The notes beneath the pieces were generated by a model. The model saw nothing but the letters and a program-made list of their open reading frames with translations. It was not told the origin of the DNA and searched no databases. A DNA stretch of 64,000 nt. It comes from Alphaproteobacteria bacterium (GTDB taxonomy: Bacteria > Pseudomonadota > Alphaproteobacteria > Caulobacterales > Aquidulcibacteraceae). Shown in pieces: positions 59,813-64,000 of this stretch (position 1 is its first letter; each line of letters begins with the position of its first letter). Both the position numbers and the translations under genes were made by a program. Location of the stretch: positions 23,287 through 87,286 of the forward strand of contig JAGWZE010000013.1 in NCBI GenBank assembly GCA_018969015.1. The letters run 5' to 3'.

Positions 59813-60469
59813 ATGCGCGGAGAAGTTCTGAAGTACGACGACGCGACAGGGCAAGGACTGATCAGCGGCGACGACGGCGTACGCTACGCCTTCTCGCGAG
59901 CTTCCCTCCAGCAGCTCCGTCCGGTGCGCGCCGGCAGCCGCGTCGATTTCGTTCCGGATGGCGGGCAGGCGACCGAGGTTTATCTGGTCGAGCCGGCCGG
60001 GGGTCTGGCCGGAGCTGCGACCTCTGCGACGAGCGACGACGATTTCGCCCCGGAAGACCTCTCCATCGGCGGGTACTTCCAGAAGTGCCTGCGCCTTTAC
60101 GCAACGTTCGACGGGCGTGCGCGCCGGGCCGAATACTGGTCGTTCGCGCTCTGCCAACTCGGCGTCATCTTGGCCGTCGTCCTGGCCGGCGGGATCATCG
60201 GCGCCATCCTCGGCGGAACCAACGGAGACGACACCGCCAATGCGATCATGGGGGCGTCCGTTGCGATCCCGCTGCTCCTGGCGGGGCTCTATTTTCTTAT
60301 CCCGGGGCTGGCCGTGACCATTCGTCGGTTCCATGATGTGGGCATGAGCGGCTGGTTGCTTCTCCTAGCCCTAATCCCCTACCTGGGAAGCCTCTTCGTC
60401 CTCATCGTGTCGCTCGTCCCAGGGCAACTGAAGCGCAACCCCTACGGGCCTTCGCCGAAGCGTCCATAG
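59813..60469 (+). CDS. Fusion of a cold-shock-like domain with a DUF805 membrane domain
   Basis: A 218-residue protein with two modules. Residues 1-60 resemble a short OB-fold/cold-shock-like domain ([22 protein letters not shown], then Y-A-F-S-R-A-S-L). Residues ~85-218 are a DUF805 domain with [17 protein letters not shown], about four membrane helices and [14 protein letters not shown]805 proteins are inner membrane proteins of unknown function, and the R-R-F-H-D motif is diagnostic. GGGGAGG precedes the ATG. It lies between the rpoBC and str operons. Confidence 0.85.
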   Translation: MRGEVLKYDDATGQGLISGDDGVRYAFSRASLQQLRPVRAGSRVDFVPDGGQATEVYLVEPAGGLAGAATSATSDDDFAPEDLSIGGYFQKCLRLYATFDGRARRAEYWSFALCQLGVILAVVLAGGIIGAILGGTNGDDTANAIMGASVAIPLLLAGLYFLIPGLAVTIRRFHDVGMSGWLLLLALIPYLGSLFVLIVSLVPGQLKRNPYGPSPKRP

Positions 60470-60786
60470 GGCGCCGCGGGCATCGCCCTGGATCGCTCCC
60501 GCCTTCGGCGCTGGAACGGGCGGCCCGAGGGCGGGCGCGCTTGACCTTTCCCCCCCGTGCCGGTATCACCCGCGCCTCACGCGGAGTGCTGGCTCGCAAA
60601 GCCAGGGTCCGCGGGCGCCAAATAAGCCCATGTGCTGATGCGCCGCCTCCTGCCGCCGGACACGCGGGCCCTGCGCCCGCTCTGCAGCCGGCCTGGGAGG
60701 CGCGGTTTGCGTTTGGGCCAAAGAACGAACCGAACGACGAACCGCAGCCCCTGTTTTTGCAGGCAACCCAGGACGCAACACGCCCG
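60470..60786 (+). other. Gap and leader before rpsL
   Basis: About 317 bases without a gene. It holds the promoter candidate at 60541 and then a ~210-base untranslated leader up to the rpsL ATG. I found no strong hairpin resembling a known S12/S7 binding site. Confidence 0.55.
60541..60569 (+). promoter_or_regulatory. Sigma-70 promoter candidate for the str operon
   Basis: TTGACC (60541-60546) and TATCAC (60564-60569) are separated by 17 bases, the optimal spacing. It is the best-looking promoter in the gap and would give the rpsL-rpsG-fusA-tuf operon its own start separate from rpoBC. Confidence 0.6.
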
Positions 60787-61158
60787 ATGCCGACGATCAA
60801 CCAACTCATCCGCAAGCCCCGGGCGCCGCTCGTGGCCCGCAACAAGGTCCCGGCCCTCAAAGGCTGCCCGCAGCGCCGCGGCGTCTGCACGCGCGTCTAC
60901 ACGACGACGCCGAAGAAGCCGAACTCGGCGCTTCGGAAGGTCGCCAAGGTGCGCCTGACGTCGGGCATCGAAGCGGTGTGCTACATCCCGGGCGAAGGCC
61001 ACAACCTGCAGGAACACTCGGTCGTGCTGATCCGCGGCGGCCGCGTGAAGGACTTGCCGGGCGTGCGCTACCACATCCTGCGCGGCGTGCTCGACACGCA
61101 GGGCGTCAAGAACCGCAAGAAGCGCCGCTCGCTCTACGGCGCCAAGCGTCCGAAGTGA
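60787..61158 (+). CDS. rpsL: 30S ribosomal protein S12
   Basis: A 123-residue decoding-centre protein. [35 protein letters not shown] and [11 protein letters not shown] are the universal segments. The lysine of P-K-K-P-N-S is the site of streptomycin-resistance changes in other bacteria and is wild type here. It is the first gene of the str operon; the start is the ATG at 60787, and rpsG follows after 86 bases. Confidence 0.99.
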   Translation: MPTINQLIRKPRAPLVARNKVPALKGCPQRRGVCTRVYTTTPKKPNSALRKVAKVRLTSGIEAVCYIPGEGHNLQEHSVVLIRGGRVKDLPGVRYHILRGVLDTQGVKNRKKRRSLYGAKRPK

Positions 61159-61244
61159 TCTTTGGCGAAGTGATCCGGGCGCGCCCGTTCACGCTTTTGG
61201 CGCTCGCGCCTTCGATGTCCGCCCTCTGAGTTCGAGGAAAAACC

Positions 61245-61715
61245 ATGTCTCGCCGCCACCGCGCAGAAACCCGCGAAGTCCTGCCCGATCCCAAGTTCGG
61301 GGACGAAACGCTCACGAAGTTCATGAACTACGTGATGCTGCAGGGCAAAAAGTCCGTCGCTGAAACGATCGTCTATGGCGCGCTCGACCGCGTCCAGTCG
61401 CGCCTCAAGCGCGAGCCGCTGGAAGTGTTCCATGACGCGCTCGCCAACGTCGCGCCGGCGATCGAAGTCCGCTCCCGCCGCGTCGGCGGCGCGACGTATC
61501 AGGTTCCGGTGGAAGTCCGCCCCGAGCGCCGCAAGGCGCTGGCGATCCGCTGGCTGGTGAACGCCGCCCGCGCGCGCAACGAAAACACGATGGTGGATCG
61601 TCTGGCGGGTGAACTCGCCGACGCCGCCAACAATCGCGGCTCGGCCGTGAAGAAACGCGAAGACACACACCGGATGGCGGAAGCGAACCGCGCCTTCTCG
61701 CACTACCGCTGGTAA
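61245..61715 (+). CDS. rpsG: 30S ribosomal protein S7
   Basis: A 156-residue primary 16S rRNA-binding protein of the small subunit head. [49 protein letters not shown] and [10 protein letters not shown] are the S7 landmarks. TTCGAGGAAAAACC precedes the ATG. In E. coli, S7 autoregulates the str operon; whether this holds here is not shown by the sequence. fusA follows after 9 bases. Confidence 0.99.
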   Translation: MSRRHRAETREVLPDPKFGDETLTKFMNYVMLQGKKSVAETIVYGALDRVQSRLKREPLEVFHDALANVAPAIEVRSRRVGGATYQVPVEVRPERRKALAIRWLVNAARARNENTMVDRLAGELADAANNRGSAVKKREDTHRMAEANRAFSHYRW

Positions 61716-61724
61716 GGATCTCCC

Positions 61725-63803
<2,079 letters not shown>

Positions 63804-63872
63804 TCTTCCGAACCCGGATTAAGCCAAACCACCCGTCCCCGAAGCGGGACGCAAGATTGAGGAGCCAAGACG

Positions 63873-64000
63873 ATGGCTAAGGAAAAATTCGAGCGGACGA
63901 AGCCGCACTGCAACATCGGCACGATCGGCCACGTCGACCACGGCAAGACGACGCTGACGGCGGCGATCACGATCACGCTGGCGAAGGCGGGCGGCGCGAA
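63873..64000 (+). CDS. tuf: Elongation factor Tu, N-terminal part (3' end outside window)
   Basis: The first 42 codons of EF-Tu, the GTPase that delivers aminoacyl-tRNA to the ribosome. [26 protein letters not shown] (G1) and T-A-A-I-T make the call secure. GAGGAG precedes the ATG. It closes the str operon order rpsL-rpsG-fusA-tuf. Confidence 0.98.
   Translation, partial: MAKEKFERTKPHCNIGTIGHVDHGKTTLTAAITITLAKAGGA

Overview
The window is a contiguous, high-GC chromosomal stretch from an alphaproteobacterium. The gene content suggests the Caulobacterales/Hyphomonadaceae side: an ileS-lspA-DUF3035 lipoprotein-mutL block, an iscR-led suf operon, a MipA-type outer membrane protein, a small TonB-dependent receptor, and rplJL-rpoBC followed by the str operon. 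The assignment to a genus is not supported by anything visible. I saw no rRNA, tRNA, CRISPR array, prophage or complete transposon.

Layout. 0-5.3 kb: the 3' end of a glutamate-cysteine ligase gene, a GNAT acetyltransferase, a DUF1003 membrane protein, a POT peptide transporter and a stand-alone soluble VirD4-like ATPase. 5.3-20.7 kb: a TonB receptor with a palindromic operator candidate, then ileS, a small exported protein, lspA, a DUF3035 lipoprotein, mutL, a secreted S9 peptidase, a LuxR-type regulator, a MipA-like porin/scaffold, a membrane TIR protein and rsmD. 20.8-34.3 kb: mixed housekeeping and accessory genes (TerC-like, aroC, an uncharacterised two-gene membrane module, pdxH, acyl-CoA ligase, asd, rnhA, a ParA-like ATPase with a small partner, MAPEG, alpha/beta hydrolase). 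34.3-41.7 kb: a tightly coupled iron-sulfur assembly operon (iscR, cysteine desulfurase, sufB, VOC protein, sufC, sufD, sufS, sufT, sufA) with an IscR type-1 site overlapping its promoter. 41.8-48.6 kb: anmK and tyrS diverge, then a biotin-dependent acyl-CoA carboxylase alpha subunit, a DUF559 nuclease-like gene flanked by dispersed repeats, lipB and a FliN-like protein. 48.6-64 kb: rplJ-rplL-rpoB-rpoC behind a long structured leader and ending in a strong terminator, three small genes, then rpsL-rpsG-fusA-tuf (tuf cut by the window end).

Three families of dispersed imperfect palindromes sit between genes: a long CCTTCTCCC/GGGAGAAGG family (five copies, two of them short), a family with arms starting CGTCATCCTCG and an internal GGATCC (three copies), and a short TTCCGGGTTCGGCC family (two copies).

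The accessory genes most worth attention are the translationally coupled pair at 23.8-25.6 kb (membrane protein with a TIR-like glutamate motif plus a SPOR-like protein), the TIR-transmembrane-repeat protein at 18.6 kb, the ParA-like ATPase with a non-ParB partner at 31.6-32.9 kb, and the orphan VirD4-like ATPase at 3.8 kb.
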